Source: a candidate division KSB1 bacterium (GTDB lineage Bacteria; Zhuqueibacterota; Zhuqueibacteria; Zhuqueibacterales; Zhuqueibacteraceae). From it: 64,000 nucleotides of DNA. The notes under the pieces were generated by a model, which was not told where the DNA came from, did not search any database, and saw nothing but the letters and a program-made list of their open reading frames with translations. The stretch is taken from contig JAPDPX010000005.1 of the NCBI GenBank assembly GCA_034506255.1, forward strand, positions 372,001 through 436,000. Reading direction: 5' to 3'. The translations under genes and the position numbers were made by a program. Positions 1 through 8,766 of this stretch are shown here, piece by piece (positions within the stretch are counted from its first letter, which is position 1; the number at the start of each line of letters is the position of its first letter).

Positions 1-418
1 GATAGTAGGGCCGCGGTCCCCACCAGGAATAATAGTCCCGATACCAGGGATCCCAATAGCCGACCCAACGGGTGCCACACCAGTTCCAATAGTCGTAGAA
101 TGCACCCCAGCCAATCGAAAAATAGAAACGGTTGCGCGGATGATAGGGATAATAATACCAGGAATAGTACCATGGATCCCACGGATCCCAGGGATCATAG
201 TCATAAATGTAGATGTTGGTGACGCCGGGCCGGTCGCGCTCGTCGTCTGAATTTTTGGAATAAGCAGCCTCTTCCTTCTGTCCGGCCTCGTTTTCGTCTA
301 TGACGGCCACATCAGGCTCATCATCTTGATCTGGACGCGCGAGCTGCGTGTAACAACCGCTGATGACAAAGCTCATCACCGTCAGACCAATGGCTAAAAG
401 ACAGGCTTTCGGTTTCAT
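1..418 (-). CDS. Tyr/Trp-rich lipoprotein, 3' end outside window
   Basis: The gene starts with ATG at 418, about 8 bases after a strong AAGGAGG ribosome binding site, and runs off the left edge, so only about 139 residues are visible. A short hydrophobic signal ends in the lipobox FVISGC, so the mature protein should be lipid-anchored at Cys22. An acidic linker of about 45 residues follows. From about residue 62 the chain is dominated by Tyr, Trp, Asp and Pro (YDYDPWDPWDPWYYSWYYY and similar stretches). Repeats of this kind occur in poorly characterised surface lipoproteins of the FCB group. No enzymatic domain is visible and no function is proposed. Confidence 0.8.
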   Translation of the reverse strand, partial: MKPKACLLAIGLTVMSFVISGCYTQLARPDQDDEPDVAVIDENEAGQKEEAAYSKNSDDERDRPGVTNIYIYDYDPWDPWDPWYYSWYYYPYHPRNRFYFSIGWGAFYDYWNWCGTRWVGYWDPWYRDYYSWWGPRPYY

Positions 419-887
419 GGAGTTTTCCTCCTTAAATCAAGCCTTGACTTTACTGCAAGAACTTTGGGGATTTTCATCGAAATTTATGTGATGCCGAAGG
501 GCACCACTGTCGGGCACTTCGTTATCAAGCACGAATGCGTTTCATTCGCGTCGTGCACATTAACCGACAGGCGCCCAAGCGGTTCAATCCTACATCAGCA
601 AAACCACAAACTACGCAGAGGTTTAATCCCCTGAATCCACTTCCTGTTCCCCTGTTTTTCTAGGGCAAGCGTCGTGCCATACTGGGTTTGCGGATGAAGC
701 AACATGCCCCCAATGATTTTTAAATTTTTCCAGTGACTTGCAGCAGCATCCCGGCGCTGGCTTTTTGAGCGTCTGCCACTGTCATGTTGCAAGTCTACGC
801 AATTGTAAAGACGATATACACAACCTCGAAGCTGGATGCGTCATCTTCTCACACAATCCCCTGTGCGCCGTTTCAACGGTCGCGGGA
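419..887. other. Intergenic region without a supported gene
   Basis: About 470 bases lie between the lipoprotein start and the 3' end of the TonB-like gene. The right-hand 420-480 part holds the ribosome binding site and presumably the promoter of the lipoprotein gene. The only open frame (about 65 codons near 595-792) has no ribosome binding site and no recognisable protein-like composition. I see no RNA gene here. Confidence 0.5.
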
Positions 888-1550
888 TCATTGGCGATAG
901 TCAAAGTTGTAGGACAGAGTGAACCAGGATTTCAACGGGCCGTTTCTGCCGCGTGCAGGCAAGAAGCGCGTCGCTTGGGCGGCTTTTTTGGCGGCTTCAG
1001 CGCACAGTTCACTGCCGGTGGTGTTCTCCAGGATCGTAACGCTCAACACCCTGCCGCGTTCGCTGATTTCCACGCTCAGCTTGACCTCGCCACGCACCCC
1101 CTTCTTGCGTTCCGCTTCGGGAAACTGGGGAAAAACTGAAGCCAGAGGCCGCGCCGGAGAAAGCAAGCCGCCACCAACCTCCTCCAACGCGCCGATTTCG
1201 CCGGCTTCCACTCCGCCGGCAACAGAGTCGGAGACTTCACCCGCTTGGAGTTGTGCCGGCTCAGGCAGTACAGTTTGGGGGGCGGGCTGATCCTGGCTGG
1301 GCAGCACCACAGCCGGTTTGGGTGGCGGTGGCAGACGGCTACCCTGCCTGGTGGCCGGCACATGCTCCACCGTGATTACGGGAATCTTGACTTCCACATG
1401 CTGCTGCGCCAACGGCAAATACCAAAATTGACTGGCGTAGCCTGCCAGCCCGGCGAGCGCAATCACTGCCAGTAACGCCCACTCAATCCGACGTGAATAG
1501 CCGAGCTTGAAAGTCTCAAAAGCTGGAAGGTTTTCGTTGGAACTTTTCAT
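888..1550 (-). CDS. TonB-like energy transducer
   Basis: A protein of 220 residues with classical TonB architecture: a short cytoplasmic N-terminus, one membrane segment at about residues 24-45, a Pro-rich periplasmic linker (PPPPKPAVV and following) and a TonB C-terminal domain from about residue 135, recognisable by GEVKLSVEISERGRV and the final Phe/Tyr-rich strand. The family couples the proton motive force to outer-membrane receptors. The ATG at 1550 was chosen because GGGGGAGG lies about 10 bases upstream; a longer frame starting at 1622 has no such signal. The gene stands alone, with no ExbBD next to it. Unusual for TonB, the C-terminal domain contains a Cys (SELCAEA). Confidence 0.85.
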   Translation of the reverse strand: MKSSNENLPAFETFKLGYSRRIEWALLAVIALAGLAGYASQFWYLPLAQQHVEVKIPVITVEHVPATRQGSRLPPPPKPAVVLPSQDQPAPQTVLPEPAQLQAGEVSDSVAGGVEAGEIGALEEVGGGLLSPARPLASVFPQFPEAERKKGVRGEVKLSVEISERGRVLSVTILENTTGSELCAEAAKKAAQATRFLPARGRNGPLKSWFTLSYNFDYRQ

Positions 1551-1654
1551 GGATACGCCTGCCTCCCCCGCAAGCCGGTGGTTGCAGCAGTGGCGCTCCT
1601 GCGCGCCACACCGGTGAATCAACCAGCGTGCGGTTCATGCCCGAGGGCAACGCC

Positions 1655-1682
1655 AATATAGTATTCCACCCGCCGAATACAA
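1655..1682 (-). promoter_or_regulatory. Promoter for the TonB-like gene
   Basis: On the minus strand TTGTAT (1682-1677) and TATATT (1660-1655) are separated by 16 bases, about 105 bases before the TonB-like start codon. The -10 sequence TATATT recurs at other promoters in this window. Confidence 0.45.
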
Positions 1683-1770
1683 CGCTTTTCTTGCGACCGA
1701 GAGCGAGATCATTTTACACATATCAACTGCCAAGTTGTCTCATTGCCGTACGCACACCAAAATTATCTGC

Positions 1771-2708
1771 TCACCGTGCTGTCATGACCCTTGCAATTCC
1801 CGCTGGCGTGGCCTTTTCCGCCGCCATGCCACTCCCCGCTTGCGACAGCATCGCACACGATACACCCGGGCGGGCACCGCCGTGATCGTTCTGCCCACTC
1901 ACCTCAACGGCGATGCGCGATTTCTCAACGGCACCGTCAAAGAAACACAGCGGCAACACCACCGTGATCCTCGCCTTCTCCACACTGCCAGGCGTGCGGG
2001 TGGGTTAGTCGGGAAGTCCAATCGCGCAGACGGTTCGTTTGCCAGTGCCGTCAAGCCGGCCAGTACACGCTCGTTTGAGGCACGAACCGGCAGCGCGGCC
2101 TCACCGCAGACACTGAGTTCCCCGTCAGACGAGGCCGCACAAAATCTTCCGGGCGTCACGAACCGTTGTATGCCGGCAGAGAGGCCACCTGTCTGCGCGA
2201 GAAAAACTTGATCTGCACAGCCGGTACATTCAGGCTGTCCAGCAACCATGGTTCCCTTTCAATGCTCAAATCGGGATATTGTCCCACCCGCCGGTCGGGA
2301 TAATTTTCCATGCCCACATGGGCACCCATCGGGATGAAAATTTGGCGCACAAACATCTTGTCTGCATGCAGACTGAAAGGCTGGGCGGCAGCACTTTCGT
2401 TGTAAATCTCCACGCTGCCGCGGCCCGCCAAGGCCACAGCAATCAGCAAGAGACAGTCTTCAAGCTTCTTGACTCAGGAGGTTCAGACCTTGAAAGGCAC
2501 TCCGAATCAGGAGCCGGCCTTGCCATATGCAAAGCCAACTGCTTGCCGGTGTTGAACAGAAGTCCGCACGCTCGCCGACAGAAAGTTCGACTTGGTCGTC
2601 TGCATTTGACGATTGTGCAGGTACTGGCAAGGCACATAATGTGAACAACTCGAAACTTATCACCGCTGCGCGAAAACCCCTCGCCATGCAGGAAAGGCTG
2701 ATTTCCAC
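1771..2708 (-). pseudogene. Decayed gene for an exported protein (several frameshifts)
   Basis: Protein-like reading moves through all three minus-strand frames. It opens with GTG at 2708 or ATG at 2687 and a convincing secretion signal (hydrophobic core, then LPVPAQSS). It passes into a second frame (GLLFNTGKQLALHM) and then a third (about 2450-2156, containing SVEIYNESAAAQPFSLHADK). It continues leftwards in further short frames down to about 1771. Each piece has codon use like the real genes nearby, but none is complete. I read this as one exported protein broken by at least two or three frameshifts. The family is not recognised. The alternative is several unrelated chance frames, so confidence is modest. 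Confidence 0.35.
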
Positions 2709-2748
2709 AAAAAGTGATCATCCATATACCAAAAAATTATTTTTTTTC

Positions 2749-2777
2749 TTGAAAAGTGTATATAATGGCACTATATT
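2749..2777 (+). promoter_or_regulatory. Promoter for the small gene at 2831
   Basis: TTGAAA (2749-2754) and TATATT (2772-2777) have exact 17-base spacing inside a very AT-rich stretch. A second -10-like TATAAT lies at 2761-2766 but has no matching -35. The start codon of the next gene is 54 bases downstream. Confidence 0.55.
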
Positions 2778-2830
2778 TTGCCAATATTTGGTGGCTTGAT
2801 AGACACCATAACTTTTCAAAGGAGGTCGAG

Positions 2831-3115
2831 ATGAAGAAAGCGCTTGAGCTTCCTCGCGGAGAACAGGTGCCTGTTGATGTGGATCTGCGCTACTGGCGTG
2901 GCCGGCTGGAGCCGTTTCAATTTCAGTTTATGAGTGACTTGTACCGCATCAGTCGCATCACCAGAAGGCAGGTGCGCACCATGGCCGACGGCGAATTCCG
3001 GCAATATTGGGTTCGCGTTGAGAGCCTGCCCGGCACCTTTCAGCTCACCGAGGATCTCAAGACCGCGTTGTGGCGGCTGAGCCGCACCTTGAAAACCCAG
3101 AGTCGCTGTTTTTGA
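2831..3115 (+). CDS. Small conserved-looking protein of unknown function
   Basis: A 94-residue protein with no signal peptide, no membrane segment and no recognised domain. It is rich in Arg and Trp, basic, and probably cytoplasmic. The start at 2831 is fixed by a perfect AAAGGAGG ribosome binding site a few bases upstream, and a good promoter precedes it, so it is very likely expressed. It stands alone between the decayed gene and the RNB ribonuclease, with an internal promoter candidate directly after its stop. I do not recognise the family. The charged composition would suit a nucleic-acid- or membrane-surface-binding role, but that is speculation. Confidence 0.7.
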   Translation: MKKALELPRGEQVPVDVDLRYWRGRLEPFQFQFMSDLYRISRITRRQVRTMADGEFRQYWVRVESLPGTFQLTEDLKTALWRLSRTLKTQSRCF

Positions 3116-3118
3116 TTT

Positions 3119-3147
3119 TTGGATTGGCAAAGAGTTTTGTGTATATT
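3119..3147 (+). promoter_or_regulatory. Promoter candidate for the RNB ribonuclease
   Basis: TTGGAT (3119-3124), 17 bases, TATATT (3142-3147). This would give a leader of about 285 bases before the ATG at 3440. Nothing else was identified in the 3116-3439 gap. Confidence 0.4.
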
Positions 3148-3439
3148 GGCCGTGGCTCAAGATGGCAATTTCAGAGAGGCGGGCAAAGCCATGGTCCCGG
3201 CCGCTACCCCCAAGGTGGCGGACAGACCCATTTACCCATGCTTTGGGTGCAAGTGATGCTCCGGCACATTTCACCGCTGCTCCACTCTGCTTTTGCTGCC
3301 TTGAGCCTTTGCCACCACGAGGCGATGTGGGAAATCGAAAGCGCCTGCGAGGCGCTGTTTTTCCCCGCTGAGGTGATGGTGCCATTTGCACCTGATTCCG
3401 CGCGGCCGGCCACGGAGGCGCGACCAAACTCGAGCCATC

Positions 3440-5107
3440 ATGACAACCAACCTCGCTGCCCAGCCTGATTCCAGGAGTGCTCCGAACCCTCTCACCCCGC
3501 CCCCCAATCCCAGGGAGGAGCAACGCCAAAAGCTGTTCCAGGTCTTGTTCGATCTGTTTCGGGACACGCTGAAAAAGTCCTGGCGCCGGTCGGAACTGCA
3601 ACAACACCCGCTGGGAAAGCGGCTGTTGCGCCTGGCGCGTGCCACCTATGAACAGCGCAGCCACTATCCGCTCACATGGCGCCAGCAATTCGTGCGGCAG
3701 GCGCGCACGCTCCATTCCCTCACCGGCTATCGTGACATTCGCATGCTGTTGTTCGACTGGCTCAAGCGCATGGAAGAGTTGCCAGCCGACGCGGATTTAT
3801 TCGTTTCCTCCGAGCCGGCGCTCCGCCGCCATTTGCACCGCCTGGCCGGGATAACCGCAGCAGCACCGGCGTTGCCGGCCGTGAGTGCACCTTCTGACGA
3901 CGCTCCGGCAGTGGTGCTGACCGTTGACAATCCCGAGACGCATGATCGCGACGACGCACTCAGTTACCGCCGCACCCCCGAAGGCGAGGAGATCGGCGTG
4001 CATGTTCCGGATCTTACTGCCTTCGTTCCCGCCGGCAGCACATGGGATGCGTGGGCGGCGGAGCTGGGGGCTTCCGCCTACCTGCCGCACCGCACCATCA
4101 ACATGCTGCCGGAGGCGGTCAACCAAGCCGCCGGCCTGCAGGCCGATCACACCCGCGCGGTGCTGTCGTTTTACTTCACCCGCACGGCAGGTGGCGCGTT
4201 CCGTGTCAACCGCATCATGCGGGAAAGTCTGGCCGTCAACCGCAATGCCGATTACGAAGAGATTGAAATGTGGCTGGAGGTGGGTGCCCCCGGGCCGTGG
4301 AACAGTGCGTTGCAGGCCTGGCTGGCCGGCGCACAACAACTCGAAGCGGCACGGGTGGCGGCCGGCGGTCGCATCTTCGCGCGCGAACAAATCGATGTGC
4401 TGCTCGACGCTTCCGGCCGGGTGGAGCTGCGGCGATACGCGCAAAACAGCGCGGCCCGCAAAATGATTGCAGAATGGATGATCGCCGCCAATGCCGCCGC
4501 GGCTGACTTCTGTACCGAGCATGACCTGCCCTGTCTCTACCGCACGCAGGAGCGCACCAGCCCCGCCGAGGAGGAAGCCGGGATGGAGAGCGAACCGCGC
4601 TTTGCCCGGCCGCAACTGAGCGTGCAACGCGCCCCGCATCATGATCTCGGTCTGCCGGCCTACACCCAAATCACTTCACCGCTGCGGCGTTATGTGGATT
4701 TGCTGATGCAGCGCCAGCTCATTGCCTTCCTGCAAACCGGCACACCGTGCTACTCCACGGTCACTTTGCGCGGGCTGGCACAAATGCAGGATTCCTTGAA
4801 CCAACGTTTGCAGCGCTTGCAGGCGCGCGCAGAATTCTACTACAAATGCGTCTATCTCGCGCAACATCTCGGCACGCCCTGGAAGGCGGAAATCCACCAC
4901 AGCCCGGCGCCCTCACGCTCGCTGGTGTTGCGCCTGCCGGAAATCGGACTGCGCCTGTTTTTGCCGCAATCGTCCATCAAGGGCTTGGGCATGCGACAAA
5001 TCCCCCCTTATGGGGCGGCTATGCCGGTGCTGGCAACGTGTTTGGAGATGGATCCCGATCGTGCGGTGATGGTGTTTCAAGTGCGGAAAACTGTGCCGGA
5101 ACGGTGA
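3440..5107 (+). CDS. RNB-domain 3'-5' exoribonuclease (RNase II/R family)
   Basis: A 555-residue protein with an RNB catalytic domain. The acidic metal-binding motif DNPETHDRDDAL is at about residues 160-172 (compare D-x-x-D-x-DD in the family). The C-terminal RNB signature YTQITSPLRRYVDLLMQRQ is at about residue 406. The family degrades RNA processively from the 3' end. The protein is much shorter than RNase R: about 130 N-terminal helical residues replace clear cold-shock domains, and the C-terminal 90 residues are only a weak match to an S1 fold. This resembles the compact RNB proteins of cyanobacteria and plastids. ATG 3440 was preferred over an upstream in-frame codon because family similarity starts later. 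Ribosome binding is weak at either start. Confidence 0.85.
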   Translation: MTTNLAAQPDSRSAPNPLTPPPNPREEQRQKLFQVLFDLFRDTLKKSWRRSELQQHPLGKRLLRLARATYEQRSHYPLTWRQQFVRQARTLHSLTGYRDIRMLLFDWLKRMEELPADADLFVSSEPALRRHLHRLAGITAAAPALPAVSAPSDDAPAVVLTVDNPETHDRDDALSYRRTPEGEEIGVHVPDLTAFVPAGSTWDAWAAELGASAYLPHRTINMLPEAVNQAAGLQADHTRAVLSFYFTRTAGGAFRVNRIMRESLAVNRNADYEEIEMWLEVGAPGPWNSALQAWLAGAQQLEAARVAAGGRIFAREQIDVLLDASGRVELRRYAQNSAARKMIAEWMIAANAAAADFCTEHDLPCLYRTQERTSPAEEEAGMESEPRFARPQLSVQRAPHHDLGLPAYTQITSPLRRYVDLLMQRQLIAFLQTGTPCYSTVTLRGLAQMQDSLNQRLQRLQARAEFYYKCVYLAQHLGTPWKAEIHHSPAPSRSLVLRLPEIGLRLFLPQSSIKGLGMRQIPPYGAAMPVLATCLEMDPDRAVMVFQVRKTVPER

Positions 5108-5344
5108 GGCGGGGAATGGACCGGCGGGAGGAAATCCGGCAATTTCATGGAACGCTGCCGGCTGACTCTGCCTGCGGCTGCTGTTGCTGGTGCGCGGCAG
5201 TTGCAGCGTTTTGACGGAAAAGCGGGGTCGAACTCCGCGCCCTCAGTCTCCCCACAAAAAACGACGCTGCGGTGTGCGCCCAAAAAAACTGGCCGCCGGC
5301 GCTGCCACTCCGCCGTGGGATCGGCACAGCGGAGTCAGGCCGCC

Positions 5345-6067
5345 CTACTTTGAATTTTCCCTCCAATCCACCACTTCCACGTTCTCTGGAATTTTGAACG
5401 TGAACAACTGATCGGCAAGCGTGGGGTTGATCACGACGTTGTGCAGCTTGTAAACCGTCAGGTTTTCGTTGAGATCGACTTGCTCGATCTTTACCGCAAT
5501 CCAGTTTTTCTTGTCCACCCAAACCGTCACGCTTTTGGCGAAGGATTCTTCCTCCAGGCGCGGTGTGAGGCGCACGACGTGGCAGTCGCCCTGCTCCCAG
5601 CGTTCATCGCGCAGGTATTCCGCCTTGAAATCATTGGTGTACTTGATGAGCAGGTCGCGCGGCAGCGGATTCTCCGGCGACTTGGTCATGTGGTCGATGA
5701 AAACCTGCTGCTTGTCGACCGCATGAGTCCACACGGTTTTGCCGTCGGTGACGATGGTTTGCAAGTCGGTCTCCACGCGGTAGCGGTCGCCTTTTTTGAG
5801 ATAAAGCTTGCCGGTGAGCGTTTGGGTTTCGCCGGCGAGTGCCCAGGTGTATTCCCTTTGAAAATCGGCAGCCAGGGCTTCGAGCTTTTCATAGGTGGCG
5901 CGCACCCGGCTGATGATTCTGTCGGCGTTGTTGTTCTGGCGCGGGGCAAACCCCGTAACGCCTGCGAGCGCCACGAGCAGAAACAGAGCAGGCCGCGGGA
6001 GAACAGCCCGGGAAACCATTGCGAAACGGCGGGGGCCACGCGCGGCGCACCAAGTGAAAAAGTTCAT
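5345..6067 (-). CDS. lolA: Outer-membrane lipoprotein carrier protein LolA-like
   Basis: A 240-residue protein with an N-terminal signal (hydrophobic core LFLLVALAGVTGF near residues 28-40), then the LolA/LolB fold of alternating strands (TLTGKLYLKKGDRYRVET, TVWTHAVDKQQVFID). LolA carries lipoproteins across the periplasm from LolCDE to the outer membrane, which fits the many lipoproteins here. The N-terminus before the signal is long (about 20 residues), so the true start may be the internal ATG at residue 17. It begins only 3 bases after the ftsK stop, so it is very probably co-transcribed and translationally coupled. That pairing is common in the FCB group. Confidence 0.85.
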   Translation of the reverse strand: MNFFTWCAARGPRRFAMVSRAVLPRPALFLLVALAGVTGFAPRQNNNADRIISRVRATYEKLEALAADFQREYTWALAGETQTLTGKLYLKKGDRYRVETDLQTIVTDGKTVWTHAVDKQQVFIDHMTKSPENPLPRDLLIKYTNDFKAEYLRDERWEQGDCHVVRLTPRLEEESFAKSVTVWVDKKNWIAVKIEQVDLNENLTVYKLHNVVINPTLADQLFTFKIPENVEVVDWRENSK

Positions 6068-6070
6068 CTC

Positions 6071-8485
6071 CTATTCCAATCCCATTTCTTCGAGATACGA
6101 TTCATCCACGAGCACTTCGCGGGCTTTGCTGCCGTCAAAGGCGCCCACGATGCCCGCGGCTTCCAATTCATCGATCAGACGCGCGGCGCGCGAATAGCCG
6201 ATTTTCAGACGGCGCTGCAGCAGTGAAATCGAGCCCTGCTGGTGGCGTACCACCAGCTTGAGGGCCTCGTGAAACAGCTCATCGCGCCGGCCGTCGGCCG
6301 CCGGGCCGTAGCCGTCATCCACTTCGCTGTTCTCCTGGCGCACCGGCAGCAGGGTCTTATCGAAAGCCGGCTGATTGCGGATATGCTCGATGGTGCGCTC
6401 GATGTCTTCGGAGGAAACATAGGCGCCGTGAATGCGGACCGCTTCCGGACTGCCCGGCGGCAGAAACAGCATGTCGCCGCTGCCGAGCAGTTTTTCCGCG
6501 CCGTTCATGTCAAGAATCGTGCGCGAGTCGATCTTGGAGGCCACCTGAAAGGCGATGCGCGCCGGGAAGTTGGCCTTGATCACGCCGGTGATGACATCCA
6601 CCGAGGGCCGCTGCGTCGCCACGATCAGATGAATGCCAACCGCGCGCGAGAGCTGGGTCAGGCGCGCAATCGGCTCCTCCACTTCCTTGGCGGCAGTGAG
6701 CATGAGATCCGCCAGCTCATCGATCACCAGCACGATGTAGGGCAGCGGCTTCAACTCCTTTTCGTCCGCCGCGGTGCCGGGTTCCCCGGGCGCAGCGAGC
6801 CTGCCCTCCCGCAGGCGCTGATTGTACTCCGCGATGTTGCGGGTGCCCACGCGCGCCAGCAGCGTGTAGCGGTTTTCCATTTCCCATTCCAGGCTGCGCA
6901 GTATGGCGAGTGCATTCTGCGGGGTGGTCACCACCTCTTCATTCAGATCATCGCGATAGTTCAAATGGTGCCGCCGCAGCATGCGATAACTGGAAAGCTC
7001 CAGCCGCTTGGGATCGACCAGCACGAACTGCACGTCGCGCGGATGCGCCTTGTAGAGAATGCTGGCGATGATGGCGTTCAAACACACGCTTTTCCCCGAG
7101 CCGGTGGCGCCGGCGATGAGCAAATGCGGCATTCTTTCCAGCGAGGTGACATACACCTGGCCGGAGATGGTCTTGCCGAGTGCGATGGTCAGGGGCGACG
7201 GTGATTGCCGGAAGGCATCGGAATCGAGCAGGCTGCGCAAATCCACCATTTGCGGCTCGGAATTGGGCAGCTCGATGCCGACCGCGGCTTTGCCGGGTAT
7301 GGGTGCGACGATGCGGATGCGCTTGGCGCGCATGGCGAGCGCCAGATCATCGGCGAGCGCAGTGATGCGCGAGACTTTGATGCCGGGCGCCGGCTCATAT
7401 TCGTAGCGCGTGATCACCGGGCCGGGGTTGATCTCCACCACCTTGCCCTCGACGTCGAATTCCAACAGCCGCTCCTCCAACACCCGGGCGAGACTGAGCA
7501 GCTCGTCGCGGCTCTGCACCTTTTGCTTTTCTGGCGGCGGTACACTGAGCAATTCCAGCGGCGGGAAAACATAGTTGCCTGCCGGCCTGGGTTTGTCGCT
7601 TGCCACGGCGGGGGCCGCTTCCGCCGGTGCCTCCGCTTTCGCAGGACGACCCGCATCAAAGGCAATTTTTTCGTTGTTGCTGTCGGCGGGCGGTGAGCTC
7701 GTGCCCGGCAAGACACTGCCGCTGCCCTGTCCCTCCGCAACTCGCAAGCGCGCGAGTTTCTTCCAGCGTGGCTCCTCCGGCTCCGTCACGGTCTCCACGG
7801 TTTCCGGCTCTGGTTCGGCTGCCACCTCCGGCTCCGCGACGCGCCAGGAGGCTTTGGTTGCAGCCGGCTGGGGAACCGCCGGCCGCCAATCGCGCATTGC
7901 TATCCAACCGCCCGCGAACAACTCACGCACGCGGGTGAGACCCGCCCGGGTCTGGCGCAGGACATCATGCAGGCTCTTCTGAGTCGCGACCATCAGCGTC
8001 ACCGCGCCGACGGTCAGCAACACGATCACGCTGCCGATGGCGCCCAGGAGACGATGCAGGAGATGCGCAAAGAAAGCACCAATCAAGCCGGAATGGGAAT
8101 AATTGACTGTCGGGGTGCCCTCCTGCATGACATGCGGCAGGCCCAGCCAGGTGGCGAAATAAAACGCAGCCAGCAGCATCAGGTAAGTGGCATGCCCCAT
8201 CTTGTCTCGCTGATGGCCGCGAAAATAAAGCCAGCCCCAGGCGATCAACATGATGGGGATCAGTATGGCGGAATAACCGAACAGGATTTTGATCAGCACA
8301 TACGAAATGTACACCCCCGCCACGCCCATGGCGTTGTGAATCCGGATGAACTGGATGCCCTGTGGCTCCTCCGCGGGATCGTATGAGATCAAACTCGCCA
8401 GCACCAGCATGCCGAGCATCAGCAGCAGAATTCCGAGAATCTCTTCTTTTTGCTGCTGTGAAAGTTTTACGGATTTTCCCGCCAT
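6071..8485 (-). CDS. ftsK: DNA translocase FtsK/SpoIIIE
   Basis: An 804-residue protein. Four membrane segments lie in the first 170 residues, followed by a Pro/Glu/Ala-rich linker (about 215-310), the alpha and beta motor domains and a C-terminal winged-helix gamma domain (about 735-804) that reads DNA polarity sequences. Walker A GATGSGKS lies near residue 456 and Walker B YIVLVIDELAD near 580. The protein pumps chromosome ends through the closing septum and aids dimer resolution. The linker is short for FtsK, giving a SpoIIIE-sized protein. It lies upstream of lolA with a 3-base gap. The 281 bases before it (8486-8766) hold no gene. Confidence 0.95.
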   Translation of the reverse strand: MAGKSVKLSQQQKEEILGILLLMLGMLVLASLISYDPAEEPQGIQFIRIHNAMGVAGVYISYVLIKILFGYSAILIPIMLIAWGWLYFRGHQRDKMGHATYLMLLAAFYFATWLGLPHVMQEGTPTVNYSHSGLIGAFFAHLLHRLLGAIGSVIVLLTVGAVTLMVATQKSLHDVLRQTRAGLTRVRELFAGGWIAMRDWRPAVPQPAATKASWRVAEPEVAAEPEPETVETVTEPEEPRWKKLARLRVAEGQGSGSVLPGTSSPPADSNNEKIAFDAGRPAKAEAPAEAAPAVASDKPRPAGNYVFPPLELLSVPPPEKQKVQSRDELLSLARVLEERLLEFDVEGKVVEINPGPVITRYEYEPAPGIKVSRITALADDLALAMRAKRIRIVAPIPGKAAVGIELPNSEPQMVDLRSLLDSDAFRQSPSPLTIALGKTISGQVYVTSLERMPHLLIAGATGSGKSVCLNAIIASILYKAHPRDVQFVLVDPKRLELSSYRMLRRHHLNYRDDLNEEVVTTPQNALAILRSLEWEMENRYTLLARVGTRNIAEYNQRLREGRLAAPGEPGTAADEKELKPLPYIVLVIDELADLMLTAAKEVEEPIARLTQLSRAVGIHLIVATQRPSVDVITGVIKANFPARIAFQVASKIDSRTILDMNGAEKLLGSGDMLFLPPGSPEAVRIHGAYVSSEDIERTIEHIRNQPAFDKTLLPVRQENSEVDDGYGPAADGRRDELFHEALKLVVRHQQGSISLLQRRLKIGYSRAARLIDELEAAGIVGAFDGSKAREVLVDESYLEEMGLE

Positions 8486-8766
8486 TTAATCTTCACCACC
8501 TTACGCAGTCAATGATCCGTCTGCACATGTTCCCGCCCCGGCCGGGCCGCGGCGGGCTCGTCTTCCTGCTTCGCACCAACCCCGCGGATTGCCAAACCAC
8601 CTCAGACCGGCACAGGGACGTTTTGGTGCATGCGTGCGCAGGCGCACACAGCCAAACCCGGATCTGTTGCAACGATCTTGCAATCTCGGCTGAGCCGGGC
8701 TTGCAAAACGCCGTGGCTTTCAGACAACGTCCAGGCAGTGGTTGCATTGCCATGAGAACCGCCGGT

